From an uncultured Lachnospiraceae bacterium (GTDB taxonomy: Bacteria; Bacillota; Clostridia; Lachnospirales; Lachnospiraceae), in the NCBI GenBank assembly GCA_902774125.1, contig CACYHD010000007.1:1-44295 (forward strand): a DNA stretch of 44,295 bases, given 5' to 3'. Position 1 is the stretch's first letter. Each line of letters opens with the position of its first letter. Below are positions 33,373-41,341 of the stretch, piece after piece. Below the pieces are notes generated by a model. That model ran no database searches and had not been told where the DNA came from. It saw nothing but the letters and a program-made list of their open reading frames with translations. The position numbers and the translations under genes were made by a program.

Positions 33373-34194
33373 TTGAAAAAAAATATCTTTTTAGTGCTAT
33401 TTATTGTACTGCTCTTTAGTTTTACTTATACCAATATTACTTTTGCAGCAAAAGAAAATAAACACATAGTCACATTTAACGCATATAACGGAATATTCAG
33501 AGCCAAAACTAACGCTAACAAAAAGAAAATAAAATTCAAATACAAGCACAACGAGAAACGAGGTTATGCCCCATCTATAAAGCGTTCTAAATATGTTTTT
33601 AACGGATGGTATACAAAGAAAAAGCGTGGGAAGAAATATACATCAAAAACCAAGATATGCAAATCAGTAAAGTTATATCCCCACTGGCTAAAAGCATATC
33701 GAATAGACACTCATTACTACGAATTAATAGGAAAACCTTTCCTCAGCCTTGAGGATATTGAAACTAAGACCGGTCAACTTACTCTTACTAAAAAGTGGAA
33801 TTCAGAAGACGAAGCAATATTTACTGCAAAGAATGGCGATAAATATTATATAGGTCAAACTATACGATACAAGACAGAACCCATGCTTTCATCCTACGAT
33901 GTTTTTTATATCGATAAAATTAAATGTAAATCAAATCATTTAGTTAATATAAAAAAATCCACAAAATATTCGACATTTATGAAAAAACTAAAAGCAGATT
34001 GGATATATTATCATATTAATATAAAAAAGCACTCTTTTTCATTCACATGTGGAACAACAGAATATTGGGATGAACCATCAGAATATGATGAAACGCTATA
34101 TATTCTATGGTCCGTAAAAATGAAGTCCAATAATAAAATAACACCTAACACATATTTCACACTATCGACAACAGATAGAAGGCACTTTGAGTAA
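33373..34194 (+). CDS. Secreted InlB B-repeat-like protein, paralogue 2
   Basis: 273 residues, starting at TTG 33373 with AGGAGAG upstream. A signal peptide (1-25) is followed by one InlB B-type repeat (about 28-110) whose central block GYAPSIKRSKYVFNGWYTKK is the same as in paralogue 1, also at DNA level. The C-terminal region (about 115-273) shares only scattered features with paralogue 1 (KCKSNHLVNIKK versus KCPLKKIVNIKK; LYILWSVKM versus YYVLWDIKL). It ends 34 bases before the large inverted repeat. Probably a duplicate gene; function is unknown. Confidence 0.75.
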   Translation: MKKNIFLVLFIVLLFSFTYTNITFAAKENKHIVTFNAYNGIFRAKTNANKKKIKFKYKHNEKRGYAPSIKRSKYVFNGWYTKKKRGKKYTSKTKICKSVKLYPHWLKAYRIDTHYYELIGKPFLSLEDIETKTGQLTLTKKWNSEDEAIFTAKNGDKYYIGQTIRYKTEPMLSSYDVFYIDKIKCKSNHLVNIKKSTKYSTFMKKLKADWIYYHINIKKHSFSFTCGTTEYWDEPSEYDETLYILWSVKMKSNNKITPNTYFTLSTTDRRHFE

Positions 34195-34393
34195 TCAACA
34201 AAACATTTTTTCGATAAAATGTTCAATGAAGTTAAATAAAGCTTTGCTCACGATATAATTTGCAATCTATAAAGCAGATTTTGAGAAAACATTCAACGAA
34301 GTGCAAAAAGTTTTTCGTAGAAAAAAGAGGCTTTTGGTAAAACATTGAATAAAGTGCTATATAGTTTCCGAAAAAATAACAACTATATTAAGC

Positions 34394-34424
34394 AAAAATC
34401 CGGGATCACAAATCCCGGATTTTT
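34394..34424. terminator. Bidirectional intrinsic terminator at the centre of the inverted repeat
   Basis: A 13-bp perfect stem (AAAAATCCGGGAT / ATCCCGGATTTTT) with a 5-base loop has T5 on either strand. It can end both the plus-strand paralogue genes and the minus-strand LTA-synthase operon. Confidence 0.85.
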
Positions 34425-34425
34425 A

Positions 34426-34471
34426 ATGCTGACTGAACGAGTTGTCATCAAGAGAACTCGTGAATCAGCAT
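34426..34471. other. Second central hairpin of the inverted repeat
   Basis: ATGCTGA (34426-34432) pairs with TCAGCAT (34465-34471), and ACGAGTT with AACTCGT inside, giving a two-part stem. It has no U-run. It stands directly after the central terminator. Confidence 0.7.
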
Positions 34472-34619
34472 GTGCTTACTATAGTTGTTATTTTAAGGTT
34501 AAACTATAGTGCTTTATGAAGTTTTAACAAAAGCTATTTTTACTATGAAAAACTTTTGCTCTTTATGAAGTTTTCGAAAAACTGCTTTATAGATTGCAAA
34601 TTATAGTAAGAGCAAAGCT

Positions 34620-37160
34620 TTATTTAACTTCGTAGTTTCCTCCCTTTAGGAAGAAGAAATCATCTACTCTATTCTTCTGATCGAACAATCCATTGTACTG
34701 AATCTTAGAGTAGTCTTTAATGTACTTGCTGTACTTGCTCTCTGTGCTGTTATCGTACCACTTGCCATCATCACCTTGATAGAATAGAGCTGTTAGAACT
34801 GGAACTTTCTTCTGAAGATCTAGTAAATATTTGTTGTATCCAGTCATGTCAGCACCAATCATATTGAGAAGATATGATGATAGATAGTTACATGACATAT
34901 TCATATTAGTATTTGACTTGATATCATAGTTAGTCCAGATAACATATGGTGTTGAATACCAGTTAGCTGTATCTTCTGTTGTGAACTTGGCCTGCTTCTT
35001 ACCGAACAATGTCTCGTAGAATTCCTCAACTAGTGGTGGCTGGTGATCGCCAAACATTACAATAACTGTTGGCTCATCAACCTTCTCAAAGTACTTAACT
35101 AGTTTTTTGAAGGCATCGTCTGATAACTTGGCAAGAGTCATATACTGGTTGTTCTCTTCTGTGCTAAGTCCTGATGTTTTTACCTTAACTTTTTCTTCTA
35201 CTGTACCTCTCTGTCCAACGTAACCGCCATGGTTTTGTACAGTTACATTAAACTCATAGAAAGGTGCGTCAGTCTTTTTGTTAGAAGCCTCATAGTCCTT
35301 AATAATCTGATTGAAGTCAGCCTCATCAGAAATGAAGTTTCTTACATAATTAACGCCCTTGTAGTATTCATCTGAATAAAAATGATTGAATCCCAAATAT
35401 TTGTAAACATTCTCTCTGTTCCAACCACTTCTCAAATATGGGTGGAATGCATCACATCCGGCGTAACCTTGCATCTGTAGAGTTCTAGTAAGTGATGGCA
35501 AGATACCCTTAAGCAGATTGTTGTAAGGCACTGCTCTTGGCGCGAAAAATGCCATTGAGTCACCTGTCAAAAACTCGAACTCTGAGTTGGCTGTGTTAGC
35601 ACCCTCGATTGAAACGAACAACTGTCCCTTAACAGTGTTCTTTTTCATTGATCTAATGAATGGGATATAATCCTCTGTTGTCTCAAGATTTCCGTCAAAA
35701 CTAAAATCTGCCAATGACTCGTTCATAATTGCAATAACGTTAGGCATCTTTTTGTTTTTGGCGTTCTCCTTAGAAGAATCGTCTGACTTATATTTCTTAG
35801 TTAACTTCTCTACTTCGTCAACAGAATAACCTGATGGCTTTTCTGTCTTAATATATTTCCATGATGTGATAAATGACAACGCTGTACCATTCTTAGTATA
35901 TGTAAGCTGTGGCTTCCACTGGCTGTCCTCGATTCCCATTTTAGCAACTGCGTCAGTTCCCACATATAACCAGTAAGCACCGATAACCATAATAATTGAT
36001 GCAACTAGTGGGATAGCTCTCTTAACTAATGGCAATCCCTTCTGTGGCTTCATACCCAGCATTACACCGAGGGCACAGGCGAACAACGTTATGGACCAGA
36101 CGCCGTACATGTCGAAGGTGTACAAGTAACCTCCTGCAACGTTCATAGCTGTACCGACAGAAAGAACATCGGCTACAAGCACTGGAATGCCTCTAAACAT
36201 TGATACGAAATAGTTAGTTAGACCAACAACTAATGTCAAAATCCATGTGATTGCTGATGCATACTGCATGCGGTTTGTAATAGTATATGCAACCAAAAGA
36301 ATAATTACATATATAAGTATGTTAAGACCACCGCGAAGTCCGAATATTTTTCTTTCTAGTGAATGTAGTTTATGGTGAGATAGAATCTCCATAATAAAGT
36401 AAGAAGTAATTGGTGTAGTAAAGAACAAGATTCTTGTGATCCATTTCTGAAGATCAACCTTGCCAATAATCTTGTCACCAATTTTTTCTTTTTTGCTTAG
36501 CTTAGCTTCAATAAACTTCTGGATTCTCTTATATGGAAGCCAAATAATTGCAATTGCAAAGAGCAAAACAAAAATAAGCTTAGCCAAAAGAATATAATCA
36601 TAGTAAGCAAAAGACATTCTCATTCTAATGCTCGCATCGTAATCTAGTTTTTTGCCGTCAATAACTGCTGCGTTGTTAACGTCCTTGCTGTATACAAGTG
36701 TTGTGTATATACCGAATCCCTGCTTATTCTTAAAGTCCTGGCACTCATAAACAGCAGTGTACTTGGCCTCGCCAACCATTTCTGGTCTTACTTCATCAGG
36801 GAATCTGAACCAAGTAAACTTTCTAGTCTTAATAGTGTTAGCCGACTTACTATCAGTACAAACAACCTTGCCCTTCTCATCATAAATAGTCATCTTAAGT
36901 GATCCTGTTGCACTCTGGAAACCTTGGTTGTCCATGTACACACCGATCTTTTTGAGACTACCGTTCATACTATAGAATTCCTGTTTGAAAGTACTGTTAG
37001 GTTGTAGTTGAACTAGTTTTTGATTAGGGTCAACATGAGCACGAGTCTTGTTTGCATTTACGATTGCTCCCTTATTCAATAGAATAAAAACAATACCTGC
37101 TACAATAACAGCTGTACCTAATATTTTTTTGATTAATGTCCATCTGCTAGTTTTTTCCAT
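34620..37160 (-). CDS. LTA synthase family phosphoglycerol transferase-like protein
   Basis: 846 residues. N-terminal helix (about 10-28), then an extra ~150-residue external domain (about 30-185) before four or five further helices (about 190-400). The C-terminal sulfatase-fold domain (about 470-780) has NVIAIMNESLADFSF (metal site), EGANTANSEFEFLTG (the catalytic Thr position of LtaS) and FGDHQPP. Such enzymes add glycerol-phosphate units from phosphatidylglycerol to envelope polymers outside the membrane. It is longer than typical LtaS (about 650) because of the extra domain. It begins one base after rsmI's stop; AAGGAG precedes the ATG. Confidence 0.88.
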   Translation of the reverse strand: MEKTSRWTLIKKILGTAVIVAGIVFILLNKGAIVNANKTRAHVDPNQKLVQLQPNSTFKQEFYSMNGSLKKIGVYMDNQGFQSATGSLKMTIYDEKGKVVCTDSKSANTIKTRKFTWFRFPDEVRPEMVGEAKYTAVYECQDFKNKQGFGIYTTLVYSKDVNNAAVIDGKKLDYDASIRMRMSFAYYDYILLAKLIFVLLFAIAIIWLPYKRIQKFIEAKLSKKEKIGDKIIGKVDLQKWITRILFFTTPITSYFIMEILSHHKLHSLERKIFGLRGGLNILIYVIILLVAYTITNRMQYASAITWILTLVVGLTNYFVSMFRGIPVLVADVLSVGTAMNVAGGYLYTFDMYGVWSITLFACALGVMLGMKPQKGLPLVKRAIPLVASIIMVIGAYWLYVGTDAVAKMGIEDSQWKPQLTYTKNGTALSFITSWKYIKTEKPSGYSVDEVEKLTKKYKSDDSSKENAKNKKMPNVIAIMNESLADFSFDGNLETTEDYIPFIRSMKKNTVKGQLFVSIEGANTANSEFEFLTGDSMAFFAPRAVPYNNLLKGILPSLTRTLQMQGYAGCDAFHPYLRSGWNRENVYKYLGFNHFYSDEYYKGVNYVRNFISDEADFNQIIKDYEASNKKTDAPFYEFNVTVQNHGGYVGQRGTVEEKVKVKTSGLSTEENNQYMTLAKLSDDAFKKLVKYFEKVDEPTVIVMFGDHQPPLVEEFYETLFGKKQAKFTTEDTANWYSTPYVIWTNYDIKSNTNMNMSCNYLSSYLLNMIGADMTGYNKYLLDLQKKVPVLTALFYQGDDGKWYDNSTESKYSKYIKDYSKIQYNGLFDQKNRVDDFFFLKGGNYEVK

Positions 37161-37161
37161 C

Positions 37162-38007
37162 CTATTTCTCCTTAACTAAACTATTATAAATATCTCTCTT
37201 TGCTACGCCTCTGTCTTTGGCTACTAGTTTCATAGATTCCTTTTTGTCAAATCCCTGTTTCAAATAAACATCCATATGCTCTTCGATAGACATATTGTCC
37301 CATCTATCTCGCTTGGCCTGTTCAATCTCCTCAAGGGACTTGCCTTCAATAACTAAGACAAACTCTCCTCTAGGCTCGTTAACCTTGTAATACTCCATAG
37401 CTTCGTCTATGGTAGTTCTCAAAACCTGCTCATATTTTTTGGTCATCTCTCGGCAAAAAGTGATTCGTCTATTGCCTAGATGATTCTTCAAATCCTGCAA
37501 AGTTGTTTTGAGTCTATGTGGAGCCTCATATATTATAATAGTGCGAGGCTCTTCTTGCAATGATTCTAATACTTTTTCTTTAGTTTTTTTATCCTTGGGC
37601 AAAAAAGCTTCGAAGCAAAATCTTCTAGTAGAAAGCCCTGACATTGAAAGGGCTGTTGTGCAAGCTGTTGCTCCCGGAAGTGATGTCACTTCAATTCCTG
37701 CTTCGTGGCATTGTTTGACTAGCTCTTCCCCAGGGTCCGAGATTCCCGGTGTTCCTGCATCTGTAATAAGAGCTACGTTTTTGCCATCTAGCATCTTGTT
37801 CACCAAATCTTTGGCCTTATCATACTTGTTGAACTCATGATAACTTTCCATAGGTGTTTTGATGTCAAAATGATTGAGCAGTTTTATGCTGTTTCTCGTA
37901 TCCTCTGCACCGATAATATCAACCTCTCCGAGAACTCTCACAACTCTGTAAGTAATATCCTCAAGGTTGCCTATTGGTGTGGCACAGAGATATAACTTCC
38001 CTGGCAT
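37162..38007 (-). CDS. rsmI: 16S rRNA (cytidine1402-2'-O)-methyltransferase
   Basis: 281 residues, standard length. SAM-dependent tetrapyrrole-methylase fold motifs: YLCATPIGNLEDIT, GAEDTRNSIKLL, TDAGTPGISDPGEELV and LPGATACTTALSMSGL. It methylates the ribose of C1402 in the 30S decoding centre. AGAGGTAAG precedes the ATG, 3 bases after the upstream methyltransferase gene. The order ricT-trmN6-rsmI matches the Bacillus yaaT-yabB-yabC block. Confidence 0.96.
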   Translation of the reverse strand: MPGKLYLCATPIGNLEDITYRVVRVLGEVDIIGAEDTRNSIKLLNHFDIKTPMESYHEFNKYDKAKDLVNKMLDGKNVALITDAGTPGISDPGEELVKQCHEAGIEVTSLPGATACTTALSMSGLSTRRFCFEAFLPKDKKTKEKVLESLQEEPRTIIIYEAPHRLKTTLQDLKNHLGNRRITFCREMTKKYEQVLRTTIDEAMEYYKVNEPRGEFVLVIEGKSLEEIEQAKRDRWDNMSIEEHMDVYLKQGFDKKESMKLVAKDRGVAKRDIYNSLVKEK

Positions 38008-38010
38008 TTC

Positions 38011-38763
38011 TTACCTCTTTCCATACATTTGGAGCAACTCGTCAGTATACTCGTTTTCAGCCTTGTACACAATAAGTGGCTCCTCAACCTTTATCATTGA
38101 CTTGGACCCTCTGACGCCTTCAATCAAAAACATATTGGCATCCTTATCTACATAAGGGTGAATCATCTTGAGAGTTCGTGGCTCTATTCCATACTGATTC
38201 ATCAAAACAAATGTTTCTGTAAGTCGTCTAGGTCTATTTATCATATAAAATCTGCCAGATGGCTTCAACAGCTCACTAGCAGCTTTGATAACATCTTCAA
38301 GATTGCATTTAATCTCATGTCTTGCGATGGCTTTGGCACTTTCCGGATTGCTTATTCCGCTGTTCTCTTTCATATACGGCGGATTGGTAACTACTACCTC
38401 TGCAGCATTTTTGCCCAAAATCTGAGATGCCTCTTTGATATCTCCAGAGATGATTTGGATTTTGTCCTGCTGCTCGTTCATCTCAACACTTCGCTGTGCC
38501 ATGTCCACACTTTGTGGTTGAATCTCTATTCCTATAAGTTTGCTGGCGGCAGTTTTCGCCTCCATTAATATAGGAATAATACCGTTACCAGTACCCAAGT
38601 CCACGACTGTCTCGCCTTCTTTGGCCTGAGCCCAACTAGACAAAAGAACCGCATCCATTCCAAAGCAAAAATAATCTCTACTCTGTATTATGCTATAGCC
38701 ATTGCGTTCCAAATCCACAATGCTTTCATTATCATTTAGTTTAATCGGCATTTTTTGGATCAT
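38011..38763 (-). CDS. tRNA1(Val) (adenine37-N6)-methyltransferase-like (YabB/TrmN6 family)
   Basis: 250 residues. Rossmann methyltransferase with VVDLGTGNGIIPIL (SAM loop), GIEIQPQSVDMAQRSV and the N6-adenine motif VVTNPPYMK. Position and family match yabB of Bacillus, which lies between ricT/yabA and yabC. GAGGG is 5 bases before the ATG; it overlaps ricT by 23 bases. Confidence 0.88.
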   Translation of the reverse strand: MIQKMPIKLNDNESIVDLERNGYSIIQSRDYFCFGMDAVLLSSWAQAKEGETVVDLGTGNGIIPILMEAKTAASKLIGIEIQPQSVDMAQRSVEMNEQQDKIQIISGDIKEASQILGKNAAEVVVTNPPYMKENSGISNPESAKAIARHEIKCNLEDVIKAASELLKPSGRFYMINRPRRLTETFVLMNQYGIEPRTLKMIHPYVDKDANMFLIEGVRGSKSMIKVEEPLIVYKAENEYTDELLQMYGKR

Positions 38764-39637
38764 TCTTTCCCTCTAGCTCCTCAAGTTTTTTCAATTCCTC
38801 AGCAGCTAGGTCAAATTTTTTCTTCTTAGGCTTATACTTAATCTGTTTGATGTGGTATTCCTTAATTTCTCTATCGCCATCGTTTTCAACAACAATCTTA
38901 ACTAGCTGTCTGATTACATTTACGCTGGCAACCTCACCAAATGTTCCATCCACAGTTTTGACCTTTTCACCAATGTCAGGAAGATTAGAGTTGAGATACT
39001 CGTATGATTCCTGCTCGTTCTTAAGGCAGCACATCAATCTTCCGCAAACACCCGAAATCTTTGTTGGATTAAGTGAAAGATTCTGCTCCTTGGCCATCTT
39101 AATTGTAACTGGCGCGAACTCAGGAAGGAATGTGCTACAGCAAAGTGGTCTTCCACACATGCCGATACCACCAAGCATCTTGGCTTCATCTCTAACACCT
39201 ACCTGTCTTAGCTCGATTCGTGTTCTATAAACTGCCGCAAGATCCTTAACCAACTCTCTAAAGTCGATACGACCATCTGCTGTAAAGTAGAAAAGAATTT
39301 TTTTGCCGTCAAAAGTATATTCAACGCCAATAAGCTTCATCTCTAGGCCGTGCTTCTTGATTTTTTCCTTACAAACCGCAAAGGCCTCCTGCTCTTTCTT
39401 CTTATTCTTCTCGTTAGTAGCCGCGTCTGCCTCAGTGGCAATTCGCATAATTGGCTTAGCTGGTGTTGGTAGCTCGTCGTCTGCAATCCTTTTGATATCA
39501 GTCACAACTGTACCGTACTCAACACCTCTCGCAGTCTCAACAATTACATTGTCGTTTTTCTTAACATCAATATTGTTAGGTGTGAAATAGTAAATCTTGC
39601 CAACCTCTCTGAACCTAACTCCTATAACATTTATCAT
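38741..39637 (-). CDS. ricT: PSP1-domain protein RicT (YaaT)
   Basis: 298 residues. PSP1 domain with the cysteine motifs GMCGRPLCCSTF and GVCGRLMCC, which bind iron-sulfur clusters in the Ric (YlbF-YmcA-YaaT) complex of Firmicutes. That complex guides RNase Y-dependent mRNA processing. An Arg/Lys-rich acidic tail is at the C-terminus (KKLEELEGKND). AGGAAGG precedes the ATG, and it follows holB by 11 bases. Confidence 0.93.
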   Translation of the reverse strand: MINVIGVRFREVGKIYYFTPNNIDVKKNDNVIVETARGVEYGTVVTDIKRIADDELPTPAKPIMRIATEADAATNEKNKKKEQEAFAVCKEKIKKHGLEMKLIGVEYTFDGKKILFYFTADGRIDFRELVKDLAAVYRTRIELRQVGVRDEAKMLGGIGMCGRPLCCSTFLPEFAPVTIKMAKEQNLSLNPTKISGVCGRLMCCLKNEQESYEYLNSNLPDIGEKVKTVDGTFGEVASVNVIRQLVKIVVENDGDREIKEYHIKQIKYKPKKKKFDLAAEELKKLEELEGKNDPKNAD

Positions 39638-39648
39638 ATCTATCCTTC

Positions 39649-40656
39649 CTATTTCAAATTGCTATATTCTTTAATCTGCAAAAGCATCATTTCTATAACT
39701 CGTTTAGGATTAACATTTCTAGTCATCCTTGTCTGGGCTGCTTCAATAGCCTCAATTATTTTGTTAAGGCCTCCAAAACTAATTTGGCTCGCCTCCTCTT
39801 CAATCGTCTTAATGTTCTCTCTGAACACTATATTGTTTTTGCCTCCATTGGCCTTACTCATAAGCACATCCTTGTACCAAAGAATGGCCATTTCAATAAA
39901 AGCATCAATGTTATCTTTTTGCTTTTCGATAAGAGTGCTGTACTCCCTAACCTTGATCATCGGCGCAACACGTATGGAAGAAAAAACACTAACAGCTAGC
40001 TTCTTATTCTCCATCAAATCCTCGGACTGTAGAACCTCCTTGGCCTTGCCAATGTGTCCCCCTGAAAAACTTGCTGCAAGTCTTGCGTCATACTCAGAAA
40101 CGCCCAACGTGTCACACAACTCCTTCACAAGAATATCTTCTCGAATAGGCTTAGTGCTAAGCACCGTACATCTCGAAAGAATTGTTTCCAAAAACTTGTC
40201 GACATTCGTTGTGAGCAAAACAAAAACAACATATTCAGGCGGCTCCTCGATTGTTTTCAAAAGAGAGTTTTGGGCCTCCACTGTCATTTTTTCGCAATCT
40301 TCAATAATATATATTTTTTTGTCGCTTGAGTATGGCAAAATCCCAACGTCATTGTTGACTTGATCTCTAATCAAATCAACACCCACAGTTTTTTTATCCG
40401 ACTTGATATATTTGATATCCGGATGGTTGTAAGAACTAGCTCTCTTACATCCGGAGCAATTGTGACAAGCCTTACCTGTTGCCTTAGACTCCTCTGACTC
40501 GCACACTAATGTTGTGGCAAACTCCTCTGCTAGCGCTTTTTTGCCAGACCCCTCAGGCCCCTCAATAATGTAGGCATGAGATATCTTAGTTGACACTACC
40601 GCGTTAACGAAATATTTAGTTATATGGTCTTGTCCTAGAACTTTTTTTGTTTCCAT
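39649..40656 (-). CDS. holB: DNA polymerase III delta' subunit
   Basis: 335 residues from ATG 40656 (AAGG about 5-9 bases upstream). AAA+ clamp-loader fold with EGPEGSGKKALAEEF (Walker A), a zinc module (C...CHNCSGC), YIIEDCEKMTVEAQNSLLKTIEEPP and LSRCTVL (the SRC motif). It is part of the clamp loader that places the beta clamp on DNA. It lies between a guanylate-kinase-like gene and ricT. Confidence 0.92.
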   Translation of the reverse strand: METKKVLGQDHITKYFVNAVVSTKISHAYIIEGPEGSGKKALAEEFATTLVCESEESKATGKACHNCSGCKRASSYNHPDIKYIKSDKKTVGVDLIRDQVNNDVGILPYSSDKKIYIIEDCEKMTVEAQNSLLKTIEEPPEYVVFVLLTTNVDKFLETILSRCTVLSTKPIREDILVKELCDTLGVSEYDARLAASFSGGHIGKAKEVLQSEDLMENKKLAVSVFSSIRVAPMIKVREYSTLIEKQKDNIDAFIEMAILWYKDVLMSKANGGKNNIVFRENIKTIEEEASQISFGGLNKIIEAIEAAQTRMTRNVNPKRVIEMMLLQIKEYSNLK

Positions 40657-40717
40657 ATAGCCTTGCCTTTCAACAAACATTGCGACACTCTATTTTACCA
40701 TAAATTGCCAATTATTC

Positions 40718-41305
40718 CTATTTTTCTTGTTTGATTACTTCCTTAATCTGCTCAATACATTCTGTCAAATTAGTATTGTCGAATCTATTAGTAATTCCTA
40801 GCTCCTCAAGCTTCTCTTCTGAGAAATCCTCCTCGTCCGCCAAAAATCTTCTACACATTTCCTGGTACTTAGGATTTTCCTGATTGCGCTCTCTGTTTAG
40901 CGCTCTCTGCAATCTAAGTCCATCGTCCACCTGAAGATAAAAAGGAACAACAACTTCCTTGCCGTAGTACTTTCTTATAGCCTCGAACGACTCTAATGTC
41001 CCGATATAAAGATAGCTTTTTTTCTGAAGCTTAACCTGACCGTCATCAACTGTTGCATAACTCCATATTCCGTGAACAGTATCGTAGTTTCTGCACTCGA
41101 TTAGCTTGTCCTTCAATCTGAAATCTTCCAACTCTCTTGTTGATACGAAGTGATACTCCTCGCCTTCTGTCTCGCCATCTCTCATTGGTCTAGTTGTGTA
41201 GCCTACAAGTTTTCTAAGCTTGAGACTTTCATCCTTAAGTAGTTCTCTAAAAACAGTATCTTTACCACAACTACTTTTTCCTGTAATTACATAAATCTTG
41301 TTCAT
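40718..41305 (-). CDS. Guanylate-kinase-like nucleotide kinase
   Basis: 195 residues. P-loop GKSSCGKDTVF, then RKLVGYTTRPMRDGETEGEEYHFVS (the GMP-binding region of guanylate kinases) and EEKLEELGI near the end. It therefore likely phosphorylates GMP or a related substrate; the Gly-rich P-loop has Lys-Asp instead of the usual Lys-Gly/Ser. In Bacillus this place next to yaaO and holB is held by tmk (thymidylate kinase). Start ATG 41305 with GGAGTGAGAG upstream. Confidence 0.8.
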   Translation of the reverse strand: MNKIYVITGKSSCGKDTVFRELLKDESLKLRKLVGYTTRPMRDGETEGEEYHFVSTRELEDFRLKDKLIECRNYDTVHGIWSYATVDDGQVKLQKKSYLYIGTLESFEAIRKYYGKEVVVPFYLQVDDGLRLQRALNRERNQENPKYQEMCRRFLADEEDFSEEKLEELGITNRFDNTNLTECIEQIKEVIKQEK

Positions 41306-41341
41306 CTCTCACTCCATTTTTTTCGATATTAGAAGTAGTGA

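Larger units (their letters stand above)
34228..34631. repeat. Large imperfect inverted repeat (about 165-base arms) overlapping the LTA-synthase-like gene end
   Basis: Left-arm blocks 34228-34249 and 34254-34277 match right-arm blocks 34610-34631 and 34582-34605 perfectly as inverted copies (22 and 24 bases). The inner parts (about 34278-34393 against 34472-34581) are still roughly 80% alike by eye. The right arm includes the last codons and stop of the minus-strand gene; the left arm is a mirror copy of that gene end. Within each arm degenerate direct repeats of an AAAACATT-type unit occur. The centre holds two strong hairpins. The 34195-34619 gap contains no gene. Confidence 0.85.
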
